From: Pengzhenrongella frigida | GTDB taxonomy: Bacteria > Actinomycetota > Actinomycetes > Actinomycetales > Cellulomonadaceae | DNA length: 64,000 bases | Reading direction: 5' to 3' | NCBI RefSeq assembly: GCF_004168625.1 | Contig: NZ_SDWW01000015.1 | Coordinates: 19,354 to 83,353, forward strand | In this document: piece by piece, positions 9,542 through 17,115 of the stretch | Layout: every line of letters begins with the position of its first letter | How positions within the stretch are numbered: the first letter of the stretch is position 1 | Position numbers and translations under genes: made by a program | The notes under the pieces: model-generated | Seen by the model: the letters and a program-made list of their open reading frames with translations, nothing else | Databases searched by the model: none | Told to the model about the DNA's origin: nothing

Positions 9542-10405
9542 GTGGAGATCATCGCGAGTCCGTGGAAACGCTGGGGCAAGCACCGCACGTACCTGAACGG
9601 GGCGGACGAGACGCGGCTCGGGTTCTACGACCACCAGACCGGGGTGCTGGCCGTGGAGGTGGACTCAGCGCGCGCTGAACTCGAGGCCTGGGTCTCGCAG
9701 AACACGACCGAACGCGTAGCTGCCGAGGCAACTCACGTCGTCGTCGATACCGCACCTCCCATCGCAGCCGTTGCACTCACACGAGCCTCCCCGAGGCACG
9801 TACTGACACCTGACCTCGCCCGGACGCCCGGCCCGCTCGGGTCGCTCTACGGCGTCCCTGGTGCTCTCGCGCTGGAGAAGGCAGCGACTCTTCCCGCTGA
9901 GCAGGCCGAACCTTGGCTGATGGGCGCGGCCGGCGAGCAAGCCATCGCCGCGACTCTCACCGGACTGCCCGCCGCATGGTTCTCGCTGCACTCGATCCCC
10001 CTGGGAGACCCCGACTCCCCGACCGGAGACCTCGACCATCTCGTCATCGGACCGGGGGGTGTCTACGTCATCAACTCCAAGCACCACCCTGGCCAGGTGG
10101 TCTTCGTCAAGGGCGACATGGTCCTTGTCGCCCGACACGCCCAGCCGTACATCGCGGCCGCACGCCGGGACGCGATGACCGTCGCCGTTCGCCTCTCGGC
10201 GGCGGTCGGCACGCCCGTCACAGTGACGCCGGTGATCGCGTTCGTCGGTGCGGATGAGGTCGTGATCAAGTTCCCGCCGCGCGACACGTTGCTCACGACG
10301 CGCGGACAGGTGCTCGATGATCTGACCCGCCGCAGGGCCTCCTTGGATGCGGCAACCGCCGCCGCCATCGTCGACGTCGCGCAACGGCCGAGTACTTGGC
10401 GGTAG
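9542..10405 (+). CDS. NERD (nuclease-related) domain protein
   Basis: A 287-residue protein with a C-terminal NERD domain, the restriction-endonuclease-like fold: GAAGEQAIAATL near 123-134, then DLDHLVIGPGGVYVINSK near 164-181, with the acidic residues and Lys expected for PD-(D/E)XK chemistry. The N-terminal ~110 residues match nothing I know. NERD proteins are thought to act on nucleic acids, but in vivo roles are mostly unproven. Codon choice is less GC-biased than neighbouring genes (several ACT, CTT, GCT), and it follows a tRNA gene, so acquisition is possible. The start is GTG. Confidence 0.8.
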   Translation: MEIIASPWKRWGKHRTYLNGADETRLGFYDHQTGVLAVEVDSARAELEAWVSQNTTERVAAEATHVVVDTAPPIAAVALTRASPRHVLTPDLARTPGPLGSLYGVPGALALEKAATLPAEQAEPWLMGAAGEQAIAATLTGLPAAWFSLHSIPLGDPDSPTGDLDHLVIGPGGVYVINSKHHPGQVVFVKGDMVLVARHAQPYIAAARRDAMTVAVRLSAAVGTPVTVTPVIAFVGADEVVIKFPPRDTLLTTRGQVLDDLTRRRASLDAATAAAIVDVAQRPSTWR

Positions 10406-10533
10406 GCCGCCCGGCTTCGCCTCGCCGGTCCTGCACACGGCCATCCGACGGGTTCAGATCCGTCCGGACCTACCGTCCGACGCGGTCGGCGTTGAACGAC
10501 AGCCAGGCGTCAACTTCGACACGTCGATGGAGC

Positions 10534-10557
10534 GAGGCGTTCCCACGGGAACGTCTC
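10534..10557. terminator. Inverted repeat between convergent genes
   Basis: An 11-bp near-perfect inverted repeat (10534-10544 with 10547-10557, one wobble) lies between the convergent NERD gene and the small membrane-protein gene. A second palindrome, TTCCCGCGGGAA, is at 10603-10614. They may serve as a bidirectional terminator. Confidence 0.45.
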
Positions 10558-10627
10558 GTCCCAAGAAGTAAGACAGGATCGTCCACATACTCCTCCGGCG
10601 CGTTCCCGCGGGAAGCGGCTGGCGCTG

Positions 10628-10882
10628 CTACTCGGCCCGCCGGCCGGCCAGATAGCCGGCCGCCCAGCTGGCCGCGACCAGACTCGCAACACCGACCGCG
10701 ACGGCCCAACGATGAGTTGAATCGAGGCCGAACCCCGGCGTGAAGGCCGTCTCCGTCAGCGGCGCGTAGGCAAACCAGCCAAGAGCCACCGATGACGGAA
10801 CCAGCACGAAGGCGGCGACACTGAGCAGGAAGAGCACACTCCCGGCGACCAGCAGGGCCCTTGCGCGACGTCGTGGCGACAC
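10628..10882 (-). CDS. Small two-span membrane protein
   Basis: An 84-residue protein of unknown function. An Arg-rich N-terminus (SPRRRARAL) precedes a hydrophobic segment at about 10-32, a polar middle, and a second segment at about 58-78 ending in GRRAE. This gives two membrane spans with positive cytoplasmic ends. Third-position GC is high, which supports a real gene. It is convergent with the NERD gene and follows the cysteine hydrolase gene on the same strand after 115 bp. Confidence 0.65.
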   Translation of the reverse strand: MSPRRRARALLVAGSVLFLLSVAAFVLVPSSVALGWFAYAPLTETAFTPGFGLDSTHRWAVAVGVASLVAASWAAGYLAGRRAE

Positions 10883-10997
10883 GCTGCGAGCGTAGCGACC
10901 AGACGCGCCGTCGGAGGAGACATGCGGCCAGCGGCAGGACCATCGATTTCAGAATCGCCCTCGTCGCCGTCCTTCTCGTGGATCCACGGTGCGCAGC

Positions 10998-11558
10998 TCA
11001 GGCCGTGACGCCGAAGTCGACGTCCTTGGTCTCGACCGTCCCGGCTCTCCGCCCCGGCGCTTCCTGGCCGCTCCAGTACAGATTTGTGTGCGGGATGACC
11101 TGGGCCGGCGGTGGCGCCCCCCACTCTGTCTTGTCACCGGTCGTGTGCGCGTCACTGACGAGGGTCGCGTCGTACCCGCGCACGAACGCGCCATGCAGCG
11201 TCGATCGGATGCAGGCATCGGTCTCTGCGCCCACAACTATGAGGCGCCCGACTCCGAGGCCCGACAGCACCGACTCGAGGATGGTGTCCTCGAACGCGTC
11301 GCCGTAGCTCTTCCCCACGAGCGGCTCGGCACCACGCGGGGTGAGCTCGGGGACGATCCGCCAGTCCTCGCTTCCGCTGGCGAGCTCGTCATCGGAGTGC
11401 TGGACCCAGACGACTGCGACCTGCTCTCGCCGTGCCTTGTCGATCAGGATGCCGACGTTCGCGACGACCGCGTCGCGCGTGTGAGCCGCCTCGACGACGC
11501 CGTTCTGCACATCGACGACGAGGAGCGCAGTGCTCGGCCGGTTCTCGATCGTGGTCAT
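10998..11558 (-). CDS. Isochorismatase-like cysteine hydrolase
   Basis: Cysteine hydrolase of the isochorismatase/nicotinamidase superfamily, 186 residues. The catalytic triad is visible: Asp in LLVVDVQN, Lys in VGKSYGDAF, and the nucleophilic Cys in ETDACIRST. Substrates in the family include isochorismate, nicotinamide, N-carbamoyl compounds and other amides. Nothing nearby fixes the substrate; the siderophore genes downstream are tempting, but no siderophore synthesis genes are present. The ATG is at 11558. Confidence 0.9.
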   Translation of the reverse strand: MTTIENRPSTALLVVDVQNGVVEAAHTRDAVVANVGILIDKARREQVAVVWVQHSDDELASGSEDWRIVPELTPRGAEPLVGKSYGDAFEDTILESVLSGLGVGRLIVVGAETDACIRSTLHGAFVRGYDATLVSDAHTTGDKTEWGAPPPAQVIPHTNLYWSGQEAPGRRAGTVETKDVDFGVTA

Positions 11559-11654
11559 CGCGTGCCCTCGCTCACAGTCGGGATGTCGGTCGATTCACCC
11601 TAGGTCTCGCCACCGGTTCGCGAGCTCTGCGCCGGTGGTGTCCGCGCCGGAGCG

Positions 11655-12539
11655 TTACGCGTGGTCCGGGGTGTGTCGGACATGGGCGTTGCGGCGGGCG
11701 GGTACGACCATCGGCGTGCCGGTCTCCGGGTCGGGCAGCACGCGGCACTCGAGGCCGAACACCTCTCGCACCAGATCCTCGGTCACCACCTCGGCGGGGG
11801 TGCCCTGCGCGACCACGCGACCCTTGCGCATCGCGATCAGGAACGAGCCGTAGCGTGCGGCCTGGTTGAGGTCGTGCAGCACCGCGACCAGGGTCCGGCC
11901 CCGCTCGTGCTGACTCGCCAGCAGGTCCATCACCTCGAACTGGTGGGCGATGTCGAGGAACGTCGTCGGCTCGTCGAGCAGCAGCAGGTCGGTCTCCTGC
12001 GCGAGAGCCATCGCCAGCCAGACCCGCTGCCGCTGGCCGCCCGACAGGTCGGCGACGTGGCGGTCGCGCAGGTCGCTGACCTCGGTCGCGGCCATCGCGT
12101 CGGCGACGATGCGCGCGTCCGCGGCGGACCACTGTCGCAGCAGGCTCTGGTGCGGGTACCGGCCGCGGGCCACCAGGTCGCCCACCGTGATCGCCTCGGG
12201 AGCGATCGGACTCTGCGGCAGCAGGGCCAGCCGCTGGGCGATCGCGCGCGTGCGCATCTTGTCCATGGGCTCGCCGTCGAGCAGCACCCGACCCGCACGA
12301 GGCTTGAGCGTGCGCGCGAGGGCGCGCAGCAGGGTGGACTTGCCGCACCCGTTCGGGCCGATGATCACGGTGAACGATCCGCGCGGGATCGCGACGGACA
12401 GGTCCTCGGCCACCACGAGGCGGTCGTAGGCCAACGTCAGGCCCTGCGCGAGCAGCGGCGACGAGGTCGGCGCGGGATGCGTCCCCCCGCTCGTCGGTCC
12501 CGGGGGCGTCGCGGGCTTCGTCATCGGTGTGGCGGTCAT
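11655..12539 (-). CDS. Iron-siderophore ABC transporter ATPase
   Basis: ATP-binding subunit of a FepC/FecE-type importer, 294 residues. Walker A is IGPNGCGKST, the signature is LSGGQRQR, Walker B is LLLLDEPT followed by FLD, and the H-loop is VLHDLN. Its ATG overlaps the upstream permease stop in an ATGA at 12536-12539, so translation is coupled. A longer open frame continues upstream to 13376 but is only a shadow of the permease. It drives siderophore import with the two permeases and the lipoprotein. The N-terminal ~25 residues are Pro/Thr-rich and precede the family domain. Confidence 0.95.
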   Translation of the reverse strand: MTATPMTKPATPPGPTSGGTHPAPTSSPLLAQGLTLAYDRLVVAEDLSVAIPRGSFTVIIGPNGCGKSTLLRALARTLKPRAGRVLLDGEPMDKMRTRAIAQRLALLPQSPIAPEAITVGDLVARGRYPHQSLLRQWSAADARIVADAMAATEVSDLRDRHVADLSGGQRQRVWLAMALAQETDLLLLDEPTTFLDIAHQFEVMDLLASQHERGRTLVAVLHDLNQAARYGSFLIAMRKGRVVAQGTPAEVVTEDLVREVFGLECRVLPDPETGTPMVVPARRNAHVRHTPDHA

Positions 12540-13579
12540 ACCGTCCCCTTCTTCCACTCGCCCACCAGCAGGTACGCGAGGTAGACCCCTCCGAGCCCGG
12601 CGGTCAGCACGCCGACCGGGTACTGCGCGCCCCACGGGGCATGCTGAGCGAACAGGTCCGCGGCGACCAGGACGGTCGTGCCCATGCATGCCGCCGCGAC
12701 CATCCCTGGCCCGCTCGAGCCCGTCAGTCGCCGGGCGATCTGTGGGGCCGTCAGGGCGACGAACGCTACCGGCCCGGCCACCGAGACCGCGGCCGCCGTC
12801 AGCGCGACGCCCACCATGATCGCGAGACCGCGAGTCCACCCGGGCGAGACCCCGAGCCCGGTCGCGGCGTCGTCGCCCATCTCGACGATCTGCAGCCGCC
12901 GGGTCAGGGCCAGGGCCGCCGGGAGCAGGACCGCCAGCGCGACGCCGATGGTCACGACGTCGCCCCACTGCCGCGACTGCAGGCTGCCGCTGAGCCAGGC
13001 CGCGAGCTGCACGGCCTCCTGCTGCGTGGTCCGCGCCAGTACGAACTGCACGAACGCCATGGCCATCGCGCCGACCGCGATGCCGACGACGACCATCCGG
13101 TACGGCGCCCGCAGCCCCCGACCGGACCCGAGCAGCACCGCCGCTGCCGCTACGACCCCGCCGACCAGGGCGCCGATCGGCACCGGCACCACGCCCGGCC
13201 ACACGAGGGCCGCCGCGGCCGCGCCGGCAGCGGATCCCGCACCGAGGCCGATCACGTCGGGGCTGCCGAGCGGGTTGCGTGTGACGCTCTGGAAGATCGC
13301 CCCGGGCACCGCGAACGCTGCGCCTGCGCCGACCGCGACCAGGAGCCGCGGCAGGCGGTTGCTGTACAGCACCCATTCCTGCGCCCGGGAGCCCTGGTGG
13401 GCGAGCACCGCCGGCAGGTCGGCGACCGCGATGCCGAGCTCGCCGATCGTGATGGTGAGCACGGCGAGCGCGAGGGTGAGGACCAGCAGCGCACCGCTGA
13501 CCATGACGGCGCGCGGGTTCACCGGCACGGCCCGGTTCACCGGCGCAGTCCTCGGCCGCGCCACGGCGGGAGCACTCAT
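12536..13579 (-). CDS. FecCD-family siderophore permease 2
   Basis: Second permease of the siderophore importer, 347 residues, with about ten hydrophobic segments. The family's conserved cytoplasmic motif GAIFQSVTRNPLGSPD follows the third segment. It interacts with the ATPase and forms the channel with the other permease. Both ends overlap neighbours by four bases (ATGA), so the four genes are a tight operon read leftward from 15693. Confidence 0.95.
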   Translation of the reverse strand: MSAPAVARPRTAPVNRAVPVNPRAVMVSGALLVLTLALAVLTITIGELGIAVADLPAVLAHQGSRAQEWVLYSNRLPRLLVAVGAGAAFAVPGAIFQSVTRNPLGSPDVIGLGAGSAAGAAAAALVWPGVVPVPIGALVGGVVAAAAVLLGSGRGLRAPYRMVVVGIAVGAMAMAFVQFVLARTTQQEAVQLAAWLSGSLQSRQWGDVVTIGVALAVLLPAALALTRRLQIVEMGDDAATGLGVSPGWTRGLAIMVGVALTAAAVSVAGPVAFVALTAPQIARRLTGSSGPGMVAAACMGTTVLVAADLFAQHAPWGAQYPVGVLTAGLGGVYLAYLLVGEWKKGTV

Positions 13580-14586
13580 AGTCCCGCCCGTCCCTGCCGC
13601 ACGGCGGCGATGAGGAACGGGGCCCCGACGAACGCCGTCACCACTCCCACCATGAGCTCGCCCGGGCGGGCGACCACCCGGCCGAGCACGTCAGAGCCCA
13701 GCAGCAGGACCGGGCCGAGCAGGGCGCAGTACGGCAGCAGCCACCGATGGTCGGAGCCCGTGAACGACCGGACCACGTGAGGCACCGCCAGCCCGACGAA
13801 GCCCACCGGGCCGACCGCAGCGACCGCCGCGGCTGCGAGCAGGGTGGCGGAGGCCGCCCCGACCGCCCGGGTGCGACCCGCGCGCAGGCCGAGCGCCGTG
13901 GCGGTCTCGTCACCGAGTGCCAGCGCGTTCAGTCCACGCGGCAGCAGCAGCGCAAGCACCAGCCCGACGACGACGAACGGCAGCACCCGGTCGACCGTGT
14001 CGTCGGGGCGGCCGGCCAGCGAACCCACGACCCAGAACCGGTAGCTGTTGAACACCTCCGGCTGCGCGAGCGCGATCGCCTGCACCAGTGCGGCCAGCGC
14101 CGCGGAGATCGCGACCCCGGCGAGCACGAGGCGCACCGGCGTGGCCCGGCCGCGCGGACCGCCGGAGGCGATGACGTAGACGGCCACCGCCGCGAAGAGC
14201 GCCCCAGGCACGGCCGCCCACACCGACCGGCCGGCTCCCGCGCCCAGCGTCGCGGTGACCAGCACGACCGACGCGGACGCCCCCGCGTTCACCCCGAGGA
14301 TCCCGGGGTCGCCGAGCGGGTTGCGCGTCAGGCCCTGGATGACGGCCCCGGCCACCGCGAGGGCGGCTCCCGCGAGCAGGCCGAGCTCGGTCCGGGCGAG
14401 CCGGGAGGTGACGATGGCCGACGTGTAGGAGTCGTCGGGGTGCAGCCAGGCCGACCAGACCTCGCCGAGCGGGACCGACTTGGCGCCGACGGCGACGCTG
14501 AGCCCGGCGGCGAGCACCAGCAGTCCGGCACTGACCAGCAGGCCCGCGCCCAGCAGCCAGGCGCGCGACCGCGAGCCCCGCACCAC
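13576..14586 (-). CDS. FecCD-family siderophore permease 1
   Basis: First permease of the importer, 336 residues, with the family motif GAVIQGLTRNPLGDPG and about ten membrane segments. The first segment begins near residue 9. The likely start is GTG at 14586, with GTG at 14583 next to it. Both lie in a strong hairpin (14569-14607): the first is in the loop and the second in the stem, so initiation is likely to be restrained by RNA structure. The gene follows the binding-protein gene after 42 bp. Confidence 0.93.
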   Translation of the reverse strand: MVRGSRSRAWLLGAGLLVSAGLLVLAAGLSVAVGAKSVPLGEVWSAWLHPDDSYTSAIVTSRLARTELGLLAGAALAVAGAVIQGLTRNPLGDPGILGVNAGASASVVLVTATLGAGAGRSVWAAVPGALFAAVAVYVIASGGPRGRATPVRLVLAGVAISAALAALVQAIALAQPEVFNSYRFWVVGSLAGRPDDTVDRVLPFVVVGLVLALLLPRGLNALALGDETATALGLRAGRTRAVGAASATLLAAAAVAAVGPVGFVGLAVPHVVRSFTGSDHRWLLPYCALLGPVLLLGSDVLGRVVARPGELMVGVVTAFVGAPFLIAAVRQGRAGL

Positions 14587-14607
14587 TTCGGTGTGCGGGG
14601 CTCGCGG
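14569..14607 (-). promoter_or_regulatory. Intercistronic hairpin over the permease start
   Basis: A perfect 15-bp inverted repeat (14569-14583 with 14593-14607, 9-nt loop) lies between the binding-protein stop (14629) and the body of permease 1. The permease GTG at 14586 is in the loop. Such elements commonly protect the 3' end of the binding-protein mRNA or reduce permease expression; here start occlusion is also possible. Confidence 0.75.
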
Positions 14608-14628
14608 TGCGGTGAGGGTGACGATGGG

Positions 14629-15693
14629 TCAGGAGACCTTCGCGACCACGGCCGCGATCTGCGGCACGTAGGTGTCGAGCGCCCACGGGATGCTCAGCGG
14701 GGACGCCACGGACACGGCCATGCCGAGCTGGCGGTCGATCATGGGGAGGTAGCCGCTGGAGCTGAAGGCCGGGATCTGCTGCCACAGGGGCTGCGCCTCG
14801 GTGGCTGCCTGCTCGTCGGTGTCGTTGAACCAGGTGAACAGCACGTCCACGTCGTCGATCGTGTCGGCGTTCTCCAGGCCGAGTGTGGAGTAGAACGAGC
14901 CCGGGTCGGGCTCGAGGTCGGAGACCGACGGGGCGAGCTGCAGGCCCAGGTCCGTCAGCAGCGCGACGCGGCTGTCGCCCGGCATGTACACCCCGAGGGC
15001 CCCCGGCTGGTCGCCGCCGTACACGTAGGCGAACGTCGTGCCCGCGAACTCCGGGTGCGCGGCCTTGACCTCGTCATAGGCGCGCTGCACGTCAGCGACG
15101 ATCTCGTCGCCCTTCTCCGGGACTCCCAGCGCCTCGGCGGCGATGGTGATCTGGTCCTGCGACGACGTCGCCCACGCCTCGCCCGGGTAGGCGACGACCG
15201 GCGCGAACTCGGAGAGCTGGTCGAAGGTGGCCTGGTCGAGCCCTGACTGCGTGGCGAGGATCAGGTCGGGGTTCAGCCCGATGATCGCCTCGACGTCGAT
15301 CTCGGGGTAGATGGTGATCGCCTCCGGCAGCTCGCCGCCCTGCTCCTCCACGGCCGCGCGGAACCAGGGTTCGAAGCCGTCCGCGTCGCCGCCCCAGGTG
15401 TCGGCCTCGACGCCGACAGGGATGGTGCCGAGAGCCACGGTGATGTCGGCGGCGCCCCAGCCGATGGCGACCACGCGCTCCGGCTTCTTCTCGATCGTGG
15501 CGTCGCCGAGCGTGGACGTGATGGTCACGGGGAACGCGGCGGACGAGGTGCTCGCGTCGTCTGCCGGGACGTCCGCGACGGCGTCGTCACCTGAGCCGCA
15601 GGCGGCGAGCGTGAAGGTGACCGCACCGACGGCGGCGAGAGCGGTGAGGCTCCGGCTGGCGGCCGGTCGGGACAACGGCGTGCTCAGGTGCAC
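14629..15693 (-). CDS. Iron-siderophore ABC transporter binding lipoprotein
   Basis: Extracytoplasmic binding protein of the siderophore importer, 354 residues, FecB/FhuD class. The signal ends TLAAC with the lipobox Cys near residue 32, so it is lipid-anchored. KPERVVAIGWGAADI and PEIDVEAIIGLNPDLIL are typical of this class. The start is GTG at 15693 with GGAG upstream. It is the first gene of the operon, placed after an IdeR-like box, so iron repression is expected. The siderophore type (catecholate or hydroxamate) cannot be told. Confidence 0.95.
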   Translation of the reverse strand: MHLSTPLSRPAASRSLTALAAVGAVTFTLAACGSGDDAVADVPADDASTSSAAFPVTITSTLGDATIEKKPERVVAIGWGAADITVALGTIPVGVEADTWGGDADGFEPWFRAAVEEQGGELPEAITIYPEIDVEAIIGLNPDLILATQSGLDQATFDQLSEFAPVVAYPGEAWATSSQDQITIAAEALGVPEKGDEIVADVQRAYDEVKAAHPEFAGTTFAYVYGGDQPGALGVYMPGDSRVALLTDLGLQLAPSVSDLEPDPGSFYSTLGLENADTIDDVDVLFTWFNDTDEQAATEAQPLWQQIPAFSSSGYLPMIDRQLGMAVSVASPLSIPWALDTYVPQIAAVVAKVS

Positions 15694-15765
15694 GGGGGGC
15701 TCCGTTCGGGTAGGGCGTCGCCAGCCGGAGCGGGTGCGTCACGGCCACAGGCTGCGTCGCACTGA

Positions 15766-15784
15766 TGAGGTAAGGCTATCCTAT
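15766..15784 (-). promoter_or_regulatory. DtxR/IdeR-type iron box
   Basis: A 19-bp site, TGAGGTAAGGCTATCCTAT, matches the DtxR/IdeR consensus TTAGGTTAGGCTAACCTAA at 15 of 19 positions. It is partly palindromic and lies 73-91 bp upstream of the siderophore operon start. It contains TAGGAT on the minus strand, a plausible -10. Iron-loaded regulator binding here would block transcription. Confidence 0.8.
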
Positions 15785-15792
15785 CTTCTGGC

Positions 15793-16872
15793 CTAGCGGA
15801 CACCGGGCCCGAAGGCGAGCACGCGGAGGTCGCCCGATCCCGTCAGGGTCAGCGGACCGGCCGCAGCCGGCACGGCGAACGTCTCCCCGCGGGACACCGC
15901 GGTCACCGGACCCGCCGCGGTCGAACCCGTCGAACCCACCGAGCCCGTCGAACCCGTCGAACCCGTCGAACTCGCGGGCGCGAGGGTCCCGGCGCCGGAG
16001 AGGACCACGAGGGTCCGGTACTCGGCCGGAAGGACCGATCCGGGGCGAAAGACGGTCGCCGAGAAGTACTGCGCGGCCGGCGGCGGGAGCAGTCGACCGT
16101 CGGTGGGGAGGTCCAGGGCCGCGCGCACCACGAGTGCCTCCGCCTGGGCGGCGGACAGCCCGTGCAGGTCCACGCACCGCAGGGCCGCCGCGCGCTCGCA
16201 CCCGAGAAAGGCCCCGGAGCTGTCGGGGAAGAGGCCCTTCCACTCGAGCAGGATCGACAGGTCGGCGGCCTGCTGGACCTCGACGAGGAGGATCCCCTCG
16301 CCGATGGCGTGCGCGGTGCCCGGCGGGACGTAGACGCTGTCCCCGGCCGTGACGGTGAGGGTGTGCATCGCAGCGAGCATGCCTGCGACGTCTTGCTCCT
16401 CCACCCAGCCGACCAGCTCGGCGGGGGCGATGTCGCGGGTCCAGCCCAGGTGCACGACGCCCGACGTCGGCGCCTCGACCACGAACCACGCCTCGGCCTT
16501 GCCGTTCGGCCACACGCCCAGCTCACGTGCGCACGCGTCGCTGGGGTGGGCGTGCACCGGGAGCCGCTGGCCGGCGTCGAGCAGCTTGACGAGCGGGATC
16601 GAGAGCTCGGGGGCGGGCCGGTCGACGCGGCCCAGCCAGTGCATCGGGTCGGCGCGCACCTCGTCGCGGAGCGTCCCGCCGGCGTCGAGCATCGTGAGGC
16701 CCGAGGTCTCCTCGCCCCATCGGGTCACCGTGGAAGCCACCCAGTCCTCGGGCCGCTCGCTGGCGTCGGCAGGTGCGCCGCCACGGAACAGGTCGATCCG
16801 GCCGGCGCCCCGGTAGAACGTGGGTGGCGTGTTCCGCCCGATCGGAACGGGCCGGGGGGCGGCGATGGTCAT
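15793..16872 (-). CDS. manA: Mannose-6-phosphate isomerase, class I
   Basis: Interconverts mannose 6-phosphate and fructose 6-phosphate; cupin-fold zinc enzyme, 359 residues. Metal-site motifs are present: LPVHAHPSD in the middle, and YVPPGTAHAIGEG followed by LLVEVQQAADLS. Near the C-terminus a Gly-Ser-Thr linker is encoded by six 9-bp tandem repeats (15920-15973), an unusual insertion between two strands of the second cupin. The ATG is at 16872. A good promoter and five TTCG boxes lie upstream, beside the divergent DeoR-type gene. Confidence 0.93.
   Translation of the reverse strand: MTIAAPRPVPIGRNTPPTFYRGAGRIDLFRGGAPADASERPEDWVASTVTRWGEETSGLTMLDAGGTLRDEVRADPMHWLGRVDRPAPELSIPLVKLLDAGQRLPVHAHPSDACARELGVWPNGKAEAWFVVEAPTSGVVHLGWTRDIAPAELVGWVEEQDVAGMLAAMHTLTVTAGDSVYVPPGTAHAIGEGILLVEVQQAADLSILLEWKGLFPDSSGAFLGCERAAALRCVDLHGLSAAQAEALVVRAALDLPTDGRLLPPPAAQYFSATVFRPGSVLPAEYRTLVVLSGAGTLAPASSTGSTGSTGSVGSTGSTAAGPVTAVSRGETFAVPAAAGPLTLTGSGDLRVLAFGPGVR
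15920..15973 (-). repeat. Six 9-bp tandem repeats inside manA
   Basis: Six in-frame 9-bp units, consensus GTCGAACCC on the plus strand, encode repeated Gly-Ser-Thr in ManA. Four are identical; one reads ACCGAGCCC and the last GTCGAACTC. Copy number could vary between strains without breaking the frame. Confidence 0.9.
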
Positions 16873-16912
16873 GCGAGGACTCTCCCTTGAGGTGGCGCCC
16901 GGGGCGCAGTTT

Positions 16913-16956
16913 TTCGCCGTTTCGTGCGGTGTTCGATCACTCTTCGATTACTTTCG
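16913..16956. promoter_or_regulatory. Array of five phased TTCG boxes (probable operator)
   Basis: TTCG begins at 16913, 16921, 16932, 16943 and 16953, spaced 8, 11, 11 and 10 bp, so most boxes face the same side of the helix. On the manA strand they read CGAA and lie just downstream of its -10. DeoR-family repressors such as GlpR and AgaR use TTCG- or TTTC-containing half-sites, and a DeoR-type gene starts 160 bp away. Confidence 0.6.
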
Positions 16957-16967
16957 GCGTGAGGCCG

Positions 16968-16997
16968 ATGCTAGGGGTCCCCATGGAGGGCGGTCAA
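16968..16997 (-). promoter_or_regulatory. Promoter of manA
   Basis: On the minus strand, TTGACC (complement of 16992-16997) and TAGCAT (complement of 16968-16973) are 18 bp apart. They point at manA and predict a start near 16961, directly before the TTCG array. Confidence 0.6.
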
Positions 16998-17115
16998 CAA
17001 CGAAACCTGCACAAAACTGCAAACCGGCTACACTGGCACCGGCGACCCCCTTGCAGAACCGCATCGTGGTGTCGCACGCAGGTCATCGAGCGCACGCAGC
17101 CATCGAGAGGAAGCC

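Noticed and set aside
12540..13376. A 573-residue ABC ATPase with a long N-terminal extension
   Set aside because: The upstream part is a shadow of the permease in another frame; the ATGA overlap at 12536-12539 marks the real start.
10998..15693. A siderophore biosynthesis cluster suggested by an isochorismatase-like gene next to siderophore uptake
   Set aside because: No synthetase, NRPS or 2,3-DHB genes are present, and the hydrolase family is far broader than isochorismatase.
16873..17115. A riboswitch between manA and the DeoR-type gene
   Set aside because: The region is explained by a promoter and phased TTCG boxes; no conserved riboswitch core was seen.
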